Below, in pieces: positions 1 through 7,748 of a stretch of DNA of 64,000 bases. Numbering within the stretch: the first letter of the stretch is position 1; each line of letters opens with the position of its first letter. Origin of the DNA: Rhodobacter sp. (lineage in GTDB: Bacteria > Pseudomonadota > Alphaproteobacteria > Rhodobacterales > Rhodobacteraceae); contig JACKKF010000005.1 of assembly GCA_020637555.1 (NCBI GenBank), forward strand, positions 186,001-250,000, written 5' to 3'. The notes under the pieces are model-generated. The model was not told the DNA's origin, ran no database searches, and saw only the letters and a program-made list of their open reading frames with translations. The position numbers and the translations under genes are program-made.

Positions 1-210
1 CAGCCCGTTGAAGAAGAAGAGCAGGAAGGCCGCGATGAAACCGCCCTGGGTGGACATCATCAGGCTGCGCAGATGCGCCACGTCAAAGCCCAGCAACAAC
101 CCCACGAACACCGCAGACAGTGCAAAGCCGATGGCGATCTGTCGGATATACAGCCGCACCAGTCTGGGCAGGCGCGGGTCCTGGTCGGGGTTGGGCAGGG
201 TTGCAGACAT
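1..210 (-). CDS. Small membrane protein, N-terminal part (3' end outside window)
   Basis: The first 70 codons of a minus-strand gene are present and the rest lies beyond the left edge. The ATG is preceded by a good GGAGG site about 6 bases upstream. After a charged, proline-rich N-terminus of about 24 residues there is a hydrophobic helix (about residues 25-42) and the start of a second (about 56-70, ending LLFFFNGL). This looks like a short two-helix or larger inner-membrane protein. I do not recognise a named family, and nothing visible gives a function. It is co-directional with rpiA but about 70 bases downstream of it. Confidence 0.6.
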   Translation of the reverse strand, partial: MSATLPNPDQDPRLPRLVRLYIRQIAIGFALSAVFVGLLLGFDVAHLRSLMMSTQGGFIAAFLLFFFNGL

Positions 211-279
211 GGGAACCTCCGGCTGTCGGGACCAGAATAGGCCATCGCGGCAGGATTGCCACCGTCATGCTGTCGCAGG

Positions 280-1062
280 TCAGAGATCGCGAAAGATGTT
301 GTCGGTTTCCTCGAACACGATGCGCTCGTTCTCGATCGTGCCCTCGGTCAGGTCGCGGAATTCCACCCGGCCGTCGGCATAGCCGATCACCACGGCGTCG
401 CAGATGTCGATGAACAGCCCGTTTTCCACCACCCCCGGCACCTGGTTCAGCGCCAGCGACAATTGCCGCGGATTGCCGATCCGCCCAAGGCTCAGATCGA
501 GAATGTGGTTCCCCTCGTCGGTGACAAAGGGCCGCTCGCCATTCATCCTGAGGGTCGCGTTGGTCCCCATGACATCCATCGCGTTCAGCAATTCCTCGAT
601 CAGCATCCGGCTGGCCTGCCAGCCGAAAGGGATCACCTCGACCGGCAGCGGGAAGTGGCCCAGCGTCTTCACCTCCTTCGAGGCGTCGGTGATGACCACC
701 ATCCGGTCCGAGGCCGTGGCGACGATCTTTTCCATCAGCAGCGCCCCGCCGCCGCCCTTGATCAGCGTGAGATCCGTATCGAATTCGTCGGTGCCGTCGA
801 TCGTCAGATCCAGCCAGCCGGCCTCGTCCAGTGGCAGGATCTTCAGCCCCACCTCGCGCCCCAGCTCGGCCGTCCGGCGCGAGGTGGCGACGCAGGTCAG
901 CCGCAGGTTTTCCTCGCGCACCCGTTCGGCCAGCGCGCGCACCATCCAGGCGGCGGTCGATCCGGTTCCCAGGCCCAGCTTCATGCCGTCCTCGACCAGG
1001 TCGACGGCCCGGCGGGCGGCGGCGAATTTGGCGCGGTCGATGGGGGTGAGTTGCAGGACCAT
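280..1062 (-). CDS. rpiA: Ribose-5-phosphate isomerase A
   Basis: RpiA interconverts ribose 5-phosphate and ribulose 5-phosphate in the cytosolic non-oxidative pentose phosphate pathway. The 260-residue product has the full family layout: the phosphate-binding GLGTGSTA loop near residues 30-37, DGTDE at 89-93 and KGGGGALLMEK at 102-112. By analogy with E. coli RpiA, Asp89, Asp92, Lys102 and Glu111 are the active-site residues, with Glu111 the base. An in-frame extension upstream to about 1224 exists, but the ATG at 1062 gives the normal family N-terminus and is preferred. It stands alone, divergent from the repeat membrane protein gene. Confidence 0.95.
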   Translation of the reverse strand: MVLQLTPIDRAKFAAARRAVDLVEDGMKLGLGTGSTAAWMVRALAERVREENLRLTCVATSRRTAELGREVGLKILPLDEAGWLDLTIDGTDEFDTDLTLIKGGGGALLMEKIVATASDRMVVITDASKEVKTLGHFPLPVEVIPFGWQASRMLIEELLNAMDVMGTNATLRMNGERPFVTDEGNHILDLSLGRIGNPRQLSLALNQVPGVVENGLFIDICDAVVIGYADGRVEFRDLTEGTIENERIVFEETDNIFRDL

Positions 1063-1213
1063 GGCGCGGCTCCGGGGTGTGGGGATGGCACGGTTATAAC
1101 AGGTCCGCGCGCGTCTCCTAGGGGCGGGATGGAATTTCTGCGGCACGGGCGATTGACTTGCCCGGCGCGGGTCCCGAAGGTTGCGGTGCGTCCCCCGTTG
1201 CAACCGGACCCCC

Positions 1214-2731
1214 ATGGCCCGCACCTATGCCGAGATCCAGGCCCTAAAGCCGACCACGCCCGAACAGGACCTGATCGCCGCCTGCAAAGAAGGGCAGTTT
1301 TGCACCTTGGGTGACGGCACCCGGCCCGATGGCCCCGATCCCGCGCGCCTGATCCGGGCCGAGATCCTTCGCTACCTGATCCTCGGCGGGTGCGACGACT
1401 GCCGGGTGCACGAGTGGGGGGTGCAGTTGGTCGGAGCCTATGTCGCGGGGCAGCTGGACCTATCCTTTGCGACGGCGAAGGGCATCACGGCGATGGAGAG
1501 TTGCCACTTTACTCAGCCCATTGTGGCGATGCAGACCCGGGTCGAGATGCTTGCGTTGAACGATAGCCTGTTCCCCGGCCTGAACGCGCAGGGGATGAAC
1601 AGCGCAGGTCCCATAGTCCTGCGTGGCGTTGCCGTGTATGGCGAGGTGAGTCTTTCTGGTGCCCGGATCGGTGGGCAACTGTCCTGCACCGGCGCCCGGT
1701 TCAGCAACGCGGCGGGCATGGCCCTGAACGCACAGGGCGTGAATGTGACTGCCGATGTGTTTCTACGGGATGTCGGGGCAGACGGAGAGGTGAGCCTTTA
1801 TGGCGCCCGGATTGGCGGACAACTGTCTTGCACCGGCGCCCGGTTAATCAATGCAAATGGCGATGCCCTGAATGCGCGGCGGTTGCGTGTGACCGAGGGT
1901 CTGTTTTGGCGTCAGGTCACAGTGACTGAGGGATCCGTGGACCTGGCATCGGCCCAGATCGGGGATCTGGTGGACGACCTGTCCTCATGGCCCGAAGCCG
2001 GTCGGCTTTACCTGGATGGGTTCACCTATGACCGTATCTCCGGCGCCTTCACCGATACCCGCCAACGGCTGGACTGGCTGTCGCGCGGCACGGTCTGGAA
2101 GGGCGAGTTCTTTCCCCAGCCCTACACCCACCTTGCCAAGGTCTATCGCGAGATGGGCCACGACAAGGCCGCGCGCGCGGTGTTGGTCGAGCGCAACCGG
2201 CTTCTTGCGGTTCATGAACGGGAAACCATCCGCAAGGCGGCTGGTGACGCTAGTTGGAAAGACCTGAGACTCGCGTGGCGTTGGGCCGTCGACTGGCTGC
2301 TGCACCATTTGGTTGGTTACGGCTACAAACCCTTCCGCAGTCTTGGGTGGCTCGTGCTCTTGTGGCTCATCACCGTCTGGCTCGCCGTGTCCTCGTGGCA
2401 CGAGGGGTCCATGGTTCCCGCCTCGGCGGTGGTCCTCACCTCGCCCGACTGGCGCGCCATCGAGGCCGACCGCCACGCCGCCGCGTTCTGGTCCGCCACT
2501 CGTGGCCCCGGGCAGGATTACGAGACCTTCAGCGCCGCCGGCTGGGCCGCCGATCTGGTGGTGCCGATCCTCGATCTCGGCCAGACCGCCGCCTGGGCGC
2601 CCTCGACCGCGCGCGGACCGGTCGGCGCGGTTCTCTGGTGGGCACGATGGCTCTTGCAGGCGGCAGGATGGCTTGTCATGGGTCTGTTCGCCGCCGCCGT
2701 CACCGGCATCATCCGCCGCGAGGAGGACTGA
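1214..2731 (+). CDS. Membrane-anchored protein with 48-residue tandem repeats
   Basis: The 505-residue protein has a polar N-terminal domain (about 1-120), a repeat region in which the block from LNAQG to the next LNAQG recurs every 48 residues (from about 123 and 171, with a degenerate third from 219), a helical linker, and two hydrophobic helices (about 376-394 and 479-500). The repeats contain GARIGGQLSCTGAR and suggest a stacked beta-solenoid, somewhat like pentapeptide-repeat proteins. Similar proteins are sometimes labelled membrane-associated oxidoreductase, but no cofactor motif is visible and I do not assign a reaction. The ATG at 1214 is preferred to an ATG 33 bases upstream. The 3' end overlaps the likely ribosome binding site of the next gene, so the two are probably cotranscribed. 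Confidence 0.75.
   Translation: MARTYAEIQALKPTTPEQDLIAACKEGQFCTLGDGTRPDGPDPARLIRAEILRYLILGGCDDCRVHEWGVQLVGAYVAGQLDLSFATAKGITAMESCHFTQPIVAMQTRVEMLALNDSLFPGLNAQGMNSAGPIVLRGVAVYGEVSLSGARIGGQLSCTGARFSNAAGMALNAQGVNVTADVFLRDVGADGEVSLYGARIGGQLSCTGARLINANGDALNARRLRVTEGLFWRQVTVTEGSVDLASAQIGDLVDDLSSWPEAGRLYLDGFTYDRISGAFTDTRQRLDWLSRGTVWKGEFFPQPYTHLAKVYREMGHDKAARAVLVERNRLLAVHERETIRKAAGDASWKDLRLAWRWAVDWLLHHLVGYGYKPFRSLGWLVLLWLITVWLAVSSWHEGSMVPASAVVLTSPDWRAIEADRHAAAFWSATRGPGQDYETFSAAGWAADLVVPILDLGQTAAWAPSTARGPVGAVLWWARWLLQAAGWLVMGLFAAAVTGIIRREED
1580..1867 (+). repeat. Two tandem copies of a 144-bp coding repeat
   Basis: Bases 1580-1723 and 1724-1867 encode two 48-residue units that match at most positions, including LNAQG, GEVSL and GARIGGQLSCTGAR. 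A third, diverged copy begins at 1868 (LNARR). The exact multiple of three keeps the reading frame open when units are gained or lost, so copy number may vary between strains. Confidence 0.8.
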
Positions 2732-2733
2732 CC

Positions 2734-3420
2734 CTGTATACGCTTCACTACGCCCCCGACAACGCCTCGCTCATCGTGCGCCTGACGCTCGAGGAACTGC
2801 GGCAGCCCTATCGCACGCAACTGGTGGATCGGGCTACGCGCCAGCAGAAAAGCGCGGCCTATCTCAGGCTGAACCCGTCGGGCCTGATCCCGGTGCTGGA
2901 AACGCCCCAAGGGCCGCTGTCCGAAACCGCGGCGATCCTTCTGTGGCTGACGGAAACCCATGCCGCGCTGGCGCCGCAACCGGGAGACCCACTGCGCGGG
3001 CCCTTCCTGAAATGGCTGTTCATGGTGTCGAACACGCTGCATGCCGATCTGCGGATCGTCTTTTACCCGCAGCAATACGTCGGCCTCGACCACGAGGCGA
3101 TGCTTGCCCTTCATGCGGGCGTGACCGGTCGGCTCAAAGGGCACTTCGCGCTGCTCGAGGCCCTGGTCGGGCAGGACTGGTTCGGCGGCGCGCACCCCTC
3201 GATCCTGGATTTCTATGTGGCCGCCACCCTGCGCTGGGCCGCGCTCTATGCGCCGATGGGCGCCTGGTTCGACCTGTCCGACTATCCCCGGCTCGGGTCC
3301 ATGGCGCTGCGGCTGGAAACACGCCCTTCGGTTCTGGCCGCGATCCAGGCCGAAGGGCTGGGCCCGGCGCCCTTCACCCGCCCTGGCCCGTGCAATCCCC
3401 CCGAGGGGGTCGCGCTCTGA
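2734..3420 (+). CDS. Glutathione S-transferase family protein
   Basis: The roughly 228-residue product has a thioredoxin-like N-terminal domain starting YTLHYAPDNAS, the cis-proline region LNPSGLIPVLE and the glutathione-contact SETAAILLWL, followed by an all-helical C-terminal domain (about 85-215). These are hallmarks of cytosolic GSTs, which conjugate glutathione to electrophiles or reduce peroxides; the substrate cannot be told. There is no ATG at the right place. The family N-terminus starts at a CTG (2734), with GAGGAGGA just upstream and inside the stop region of the preceding gene; CTG at 2728 is the alternative. A non-ATG start with translational coupling is therefore inferred. Confidence 0.85.
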   Translation: MYTLHYAPDNASLIVRLTLEELRQPYRTQLVDRATRQQKSAAYLRLNPSGLIPVLETPQGPLSETAAILLWLTETHAALAPQPGDPLRGPFLKWLFMVSNTLHADLRIVFYPQQYVGLDHEAMLALHAGVTGRLKGHFALLEALVGQDWFGGAHPSILDFYVAATLRWAALYAPMGAWFDLSDYPRLGSMALRLETRPSVLAAIQAEGLGPAPFTRPGPCNPPEGVAL

Positions 3421-3428
3421 CCGCGCCC

Positions 3429-3474
3429 CTCTTTGTGCCATAAATATCCCGGGGGTCTGGGGGCTGGCCCCCAG
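3429..3474. repeat. Dispersed intergenic repeat, family 1 copy A, with hairpin
   Basis: The element starts with CTTTGTGC, three variable bases and AAATATCC, then a G-rich run and an 8-bp hairpin (CTGGGGGC/GCCCCCAG, 3457-3474). It lies between the convergent GST and truA genes. Two other copies occur at 38242-38300 (inverted) and 44763-44833. It may act as a two-way terminator; there is no long T tract. Confidence 0.65.
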
Positions 3475-3483
3475 TCCGCGGGT

Positions 3484-4254
3484 TCAGCCGGCGAACGGGT
3501 CGTCCGGATACCCGACCCCGGTCAGGCACAGGCCCTGCGGCGGGCAGACCGGACCGCAGGCCGCGCGGTCCCGGGCGGCAAGGGCCTCGGCCACGCGGGC
3601 GGGGGGCCAGGCGCCCGCGCCCACCCGCTCCAGCGTGCCGACGATCGAGCGCACCTGATTGTGCAGGAAACTGCGCGCGCGCAGGTGGAACCGGACCTCG
3701 GTCCCGGCCGGATAGGGCAGGGTCTCGATCGTGATCTCGTCCAGCGATTTGACCGGCGATTTCGCCTGGCACAGGCTGGCGCGAAAGGTGGTGAAGTCAT
3801 GCGTGCCGATCAGCGCCCGGGCCGCGTCGCGCATCGCCGCACCATCGAGCGCATGGCGCACCTGCCAGACCTGCCCGGCGTCCTGCACCACCGGCGCGCG
3901 CCGGGCGACCAGCCGAAAGGTATAGCGCCGCTCGACGGCGGAAAAGCGGGCATGGAACTCCGCGGTGACCCGCGCACAGGCGGTCAGGGCGACGGGCAGG
4001 GGTTTCAGGTGGTGATTGACGGCCTCCATAAGGCGTTCGGGCGACCAGTCGCGCGCCAGATCGGCATGGGCGACCTGACCCGTGGCATGGACGCCCGTGT
4101 CGGTGCGCCCGGCGGCGGCAATCCGGGGTTCGACCGGTTCGATCCGGGCCAGCGCCTGTTCGATCGCCTGCTGGACCGAGGGCTGACCCTCCTGGCGTTG
4201 CCAGCCGTTGAAGGGCGTTCCCAGGTATTCGACACGAAAGGCGAAGCGGGGCAT
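3484..4254 (-). CDS. truA: tRNA pseudouridine(38-40) synthase TruA
   Basis: TruA isomerises uridines 38-40 in the tRNA anticodon stem to pseudouridine. The 256-residue product has the invariant AAGRTDTGVHA box, placing the catalytic nucleophile at Asp52. Other family motifs are the N-terminal FNGWQRQ (15-21), YTFRLV in the middle and the RSFLHNQVRSIVGTL block (about 199-213). Length and start agree with the family. It is transcribed towards the GST gene and separated from it by a repeat with a hairpin. The upstream sugar-epimerase-like gene on the same strand ends about 57 bases away and may share transcription. Confidence 0.95.
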   Translation of the reverse strand: MPRFAFRVEYLGTPFNGWQRQEGQPSVQQAIEQALARIEPVEPRIAAAGRTDTGVHATGQVAHADLARDWSPERLMEAVNHHLKPLPVALTACARVTAEFHARFSAVERRYTFRLVARRAPVVQDAGQVWQVRHALDGAAMRDAARALIGTHDFTTFRASLCQAKSPVKSLDEITIETLPYPAGTEVRFHLRARSFLHNQVRSIVGTLERVGAGAWPPARVAEALAARDRAACGPVCPPQGLCLTGVGYPDDPFAG

Positions 4255-4311
4255 GGCGGGTCCTGTAGTGGCAAGATCAGGGCGCGCGCCCCGGGGCCTG
4301 GCGTTGGCGCG

Positions 4312-5136
4312 TCACGCCGACGGGTCCCGGTGGTGCGCGGCCAGGGCGGTCAGGCCCTCGCGATAGGTCGGATAGCGCAGGCTCACCCCCAGCGTCGCGA
4401 GATGGCGCGAGGCCAGGCGCTTGTTCTCGGCCCAGAAGCTCTTCGCGGTCGGTGAAAGCTGCGCGTCCTCATAGGCGATTTCCGGCGGCGGTGTCAGACC
4501 CAGCAGGTCGGCGGCATAGGTGGTCACATCCGCCAGCGGTGCGGGTTCGCGATCGGCCAGGATCAGCGGGCCATCGAAGCGGGCCTGGGCGGCGGCGGCG
4601 GCGATGCGACCCAGGTCCTCGACATGGATGCGGTTGAACACCTGGCCCGGCCGAACCACCCGTTGCGCCCGCCCCGCCGTCAGGGCCTCCAGCGGGGACC
4701 GGCCCGGTCCATAGATCCCGGCGATGCGCAGTCGCGCCAGCGGCAGGGCCCGTGCGCGGGCGAAAGCGCACCAGGCCTGTTCGGCGGCAAGGCGGGCGTG
4801 TCCGCGCGCGGTCGTGGGGGCATCGGGGGCGGTTTCATCGATCCAGGCGCCGCCGGTGTCGCCATAGACACTGGAGGCCGAGGCATAGCCGATCCAGCGC
4901 AGGCGCGGTGCCGGAAGGTCGTGGATCACCGGCAGGACCGGATCCCCGTCCGGCCCGGGTGGCACCCAGGACAGAAGATGCGTCGCCTCGGCCATCGCCT
5001 GCGCGGCGCCGTCGGGCCAGGGAACCGCCGCGCCGGGCTGGCGGGACGTGCCCAGAACACGCCAGCCCCCAGGCAGCGCCGCCTCGGTCGCGCGCCCCGA
5101 ATATCCGTGGCCGATGGAAAGAAGAACAGGACTCAT
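4312..5136 (-). CDS. NAD(P)-dependent sugar epimerase/dehydratase-like protein
   Basis: The 274-residue protein looks like an atypical or extended SDR of the YeeZ type. The N-terminal glycine motif is GHGYSGRA (about residues 8-15), the active-site region reads SSVYGDTGGAW with the usual Ser and Tyr, and a later segment GIYGPGRSPLE matches the epimerase fold. The reaction is unknown; homologues carry only general epimerase labels. The ATG at 5136 is chosen because AGGTG lies about 6 bases upstream; a GTG three codons earlier is possible. It faces ycjX head to head across about 100 bases. Confidence 0.8.
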   Translation of the reverse strand: MSPVLLSIGHGYSGRATEAALPGGWRVLGTSRQPGAAVPWPDGAAQAMAEATHLLSWVPPGPDGDPVLPVIHDLPAPRLRWIGYASASSVYGDTGGAWIDETAPDAPTTARGHARLAAEQAWCAFARARALPLARLRIAGIYGPGRSPLEALTAGRAQRVVRPGQVFNRIHVEDLGRIAAAAAQARFDGPLILADREPAPLADVTTYAADLLGLTPPPEIAYEDAQLSPTAKSFWAENKRLASRHLATLGVSLRYPTYREGLTALAAHHRDPSA

Positions 5137-5239
5137 GCGCTGCACCTAAGGCCGCGGGCGGGCCCGGGGCAAGCCCCCGCTCTTCAAAACGCGCGTCCGG
5201 ATACCTATTCTTGTGGCGAACAACCGGAGCCCGCCCGCC

Positions 5240-6649
5240 GTGATCTCGACTTTGACCGGACGTCTCGTGCAGTCGATCGAAACCGTGGGCGACACGGTGT
5301 CCGAGGCCTTTTTCGAACCCGTCGTGCGGCTGGGGGTCACCGGCCTCAGCCGCGCGGGCAAGACCGTGTTCATCACCGCCCTGGTGCACAACCTGATGGA
5401 ACCCGGCCGGATGCAACGGATGCGGGCCGTGCAGGCCGGTCTCATCAAGGGCGTCTGGCTGCAACCGCAACCCGACATGACCCTGCCGCGCTTTGCCTAC
5501 GAATCGCATCTGGCGGCGTTGACGGGCGACAGCCCCCGCTGGCCCGACGGCACCCGCGCGGTGAGCGAGCTCAGGCTCAGTTTCCGACTGGCGCCGACGG
5601 GCCTGTTCGCGGGCCTCGGCGGGCCGCGCAAGCTGCATCTCGACATCGTGGACTATCCCGGCGAATGGTTGCTGGACCTGGGCCTCATGGGCAAGAGCTA
5701 TGCCGACTGGTCGGCCGAGGTCCTGGCACGCCTGCCCCGGCGCGATCAGGCGGGGCCGTTTCTGGCGCAGGTCGACGGCACCGATGCCCAGGCGCCGCAC
5801 GACGAAACCGTGGCGCAGGATCTGGCGCGGGCCTTTACCGCCTATCTGACCGAGGCCCGCGCGGCCGGCTGGTCCGATTGCACGCCCGGTCGCTTTCTGC
5901 TGCCCGGGGATCTGGCCGGTTCGCCTGTCCTGACCTTTGCGCCCCTGCCCGGGGCCGAGGGGCGGCGCGGCAGCCTGTGGCGCGAGATGGCGCGGCGGTT
6001 CGAGGCCTACAAGGCGCAGGTCGTGCGCCCGTTCTTCGAGGCCCATTTCGCGCGCATCGACCGGCAGGTGGTGTTGATCGACGTGCTGGAAGCCGTGCAT
6101 CAGGGCCCGGCCGCGCTGGAGGATCAGCGCCGCGCCATGGCCGAGGTTCTCCAGGCCTTTCGCCCCGGGGCGAACGGGTTCTTCTCGTCGCTGCTCAGGG
6201 GGCGGCGGGTGGAAAAGATCCTGTTCGCCGCCACCAAGGCCGATCACCTGCACCACACCCAGCACCCGCGCCTGACCGCGTTGACCGAAGCGATGCTGCG
6301 CGAAGCCCGCGACCGTGCGCGGTTTTCCGGGGCCGAAACGGCGGCCCTGTCCCTCGCCGCGCTGCGTGCCACGGTCGAGGAAAGCCGCGATTTCAGCGGG
6401 CGCGCGGTCGATGTCGTGCGCGGGCGGCTGATCGACGGCCGGCAGGTTGCGGTCAACGCGGGCGAACTGCCCGAGGACCCGGCGCGTCTGCTGGCCCCCG
6501 CCCGCGATGGCGCCGGGCGCTGGTTGCAGGGCGATTACGGCGTGATGCAGTTCGCGCCCCCGGTGCTGAGCCGCGTGCCGGGGCAGGGGTTGCCCCACAT
6601 CCGCCTGGATGCGGCGGCGGAATTCCTGATTGGCGACAAGCTGGTATGA
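5240..6649 (+). CDS. ycjX: YcjX-family GTPase/ATPase-like protein
   Basis: The roughly 469-residue protein belongs to the YcjX family of P-loop proteins, whose partner is YcjF and whose role, possibly envelope stress or division linked, is poorly defined. The Walker A motif is GLSRAGKT (35-42). The DYPGEW segment is the likely Walker B/switch region. A late TKADH motif resembles a guanine-specificity NKxD motif. The GTG at 5240 starts the family-like sequence ISTLTGRL; an upstream GTG at 5213 is also open. The DUF697/YcjF gene follows after only 7 bases, so the two surely form an operon. Unlike in enterobacteria, no psp genes are beside them. Confidence 0.9.
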   Translation: MISTLTGRLVQSIETVGDTVSEAFFEPVVRLGVTGLSRAGKTVFITALVHNLMEPGRMQRMRAVQAGLIKGVWLQPQPDMTLPRFAYESHLAALTGDSPRWPDGTRAVSELRLSFRLAPTGLFAGLGGPRKLHLDIVDYPGEWLLDLGLMGKSYADWSAEVLARLPRRDQAGPFLAQVDGTDAQAPHDETVAQDLARAFTAYLTEARAAGWSDCTPGRFLLPGDLAGSPVLTFAPLPGAEGRRGSLWREMARRFEAYKAQVVRPFFEAHFARIDRQVVLIDVLEAVHQGPAALEDQRRAMAEVLQAFRPGANGFFSSLLRGRRVEKILFAATKADHLHHTQHPRLTALTEAMLREARDRARFSGAETAALSLAALRATVEESRDFSGRAVDVVRGRLIDGRQVAVNAGELPEDPARLLAPARDGAGRWLQGDYGVMQFAPPVLSRVPGQGLPHIRLDAAAEFLIGDKLV

Positions 6650-6656
6650 GGTTGGC

Positions 6657-7610
6657 ATGACAAACCACGGCCCCTTGCTGATCGAGATCGACGACGAGCC
6701 CGCGCCCGATGTGGCCGCCGCGCCCGAGATAGGCCCGCCCGAAGGGCAGGCGATGCAGATGGCCGTCGCCGGCATGGCCCGCGCCCCGGCGGCCGGCGGG
6801 CCGGGCCGCTGGGTTCTCTGGGCGGGGTCGGCGCTGGTGTCCCTGGTGCTGGGGGTCGCAGCCTGGGATTTCGCCGCCCGGTTGATCGCGCGGGTGCCGG
6901 TTCTGGGGTGGCTGGCGGCGGTCCTGGCGGCGGTTCTGGTCCTGGCGCTGATCCTGTGGGCCGGGCGCGAGGCGCTGGGCTATGCCAGGGTGCGCCGCCT
7001 GGGTGCGATCCGCACCCGCGCCGAGGGGGCGCTGTCCTCGGGCGATCTTGGCGAGGCGCGCGCCGTCGCGGCCGCGGTCAGCGCGCTCTATGGCGCGCGC
7101 GATCCCAGTCTCGATGCCCTCGACGCCGAGGCAGTGCTGGAAACCGCCGAGGCCACGCTGCTCACCGGTCTGGATGCGCGCGTCCAGCTCGAGATCGAGG
7201 CCGCGGCCCGGCAGGTCGCGCTGGCGACCGCCCTGATCCCGCTGGCCCTCGCCGATGTCGCCGCGGCATTGACAGCCAACCTGCGCATGATCCGCCGCAT
7301 TGCGGAACTCTACGGTGGGCGGCCCGGGGCGTTCGGCAACTGGCGCCTGGCGCGTTCGGTCGCGGTGCATCTGATGGCCACGGGCGTTGTCGCGGTGGGG
7401 GATGACCTGATCGGCTCGCTCGCCGGTGGCGGGTTGGTGTCGAAACTCTCGCGCCGCTTTGGCGAAGGGGTGGTCAACGGGGCGCTGACCGCGCGCGTGG
7501 GGCTTGCGGCCATGGACCTGTGCCGCCCCCTGCCGTTCCGCATGGGGCGCCGTCCGGGGGTCAGCGCGGTGACGGCCGCGGCGCTGAAAGGGCTGTTCGA
7601 GCGCGGCTGA
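6657..7610 (+). CDS. ycjF: YcjF/DUF697 family inner-membrane protein (TIGR01620)
   Basis: The 317-residue partner of YcjX. A polar, acidic N-terminus of about 55 residues is followed by two adjacent membrane helices (about 60-80 and 85-105), then a soluble helical region and a C-terminal DUF697-like segment with small-residue-rich hydrophobic helices (about 235-290) ending in RMGRRPGVSAVTAAAL. This matches the YcjF layout. Function is unknown beyond its pairing with YcjX. The ATG is 7 bases after the ycjX stop. Confidence 0.85.
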   Translation: MTNHGPLLIEIDDEPAPDVAAAPEIGPPEGQAMQMAVAGMARAPAAGGPGRWVLWAGSALVSLVLGVAAWDFAARLIARVPVLGWLAAVLAAVLVLALILWAGREALGYARVRRLGAIRTRAEGALSSGDLGEARAVAAAVSALYGARDPSLDALDAEAVLETAEATLLTGLDARVQLEIEAAARQVALATALIPLALADVAAALTANLRMIRRIAELYGGRPGAFGNWRLARSVAVHLMATGVVAVGDDLIGSLAGGGLVSKLSRRFGEGVVNGALTARVGLAAMDLCRPLPFRMGRRPGVSAVTAAALKGLFERG

Positions 7611-7748
7611 CCCCGGGGCAGGGATGTTGCGCAAATACAAGGATACCTTTGCACACCGCCACCGCGACCGGTTTGCGGCATTTCGCCGGTTTTTCGCGCG
7701 GCCAACCTGCGTTTATCTGGCGCAAACCCTCTGACGTGCGATCCGACC

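Noticed and set aside
4624..6660. 678-codon plus-strand frame overlapping ycjX
   Set aside because: Arg/Gly/Ala-rich product without homology signs; ycjX in another frame has Walker motifs.
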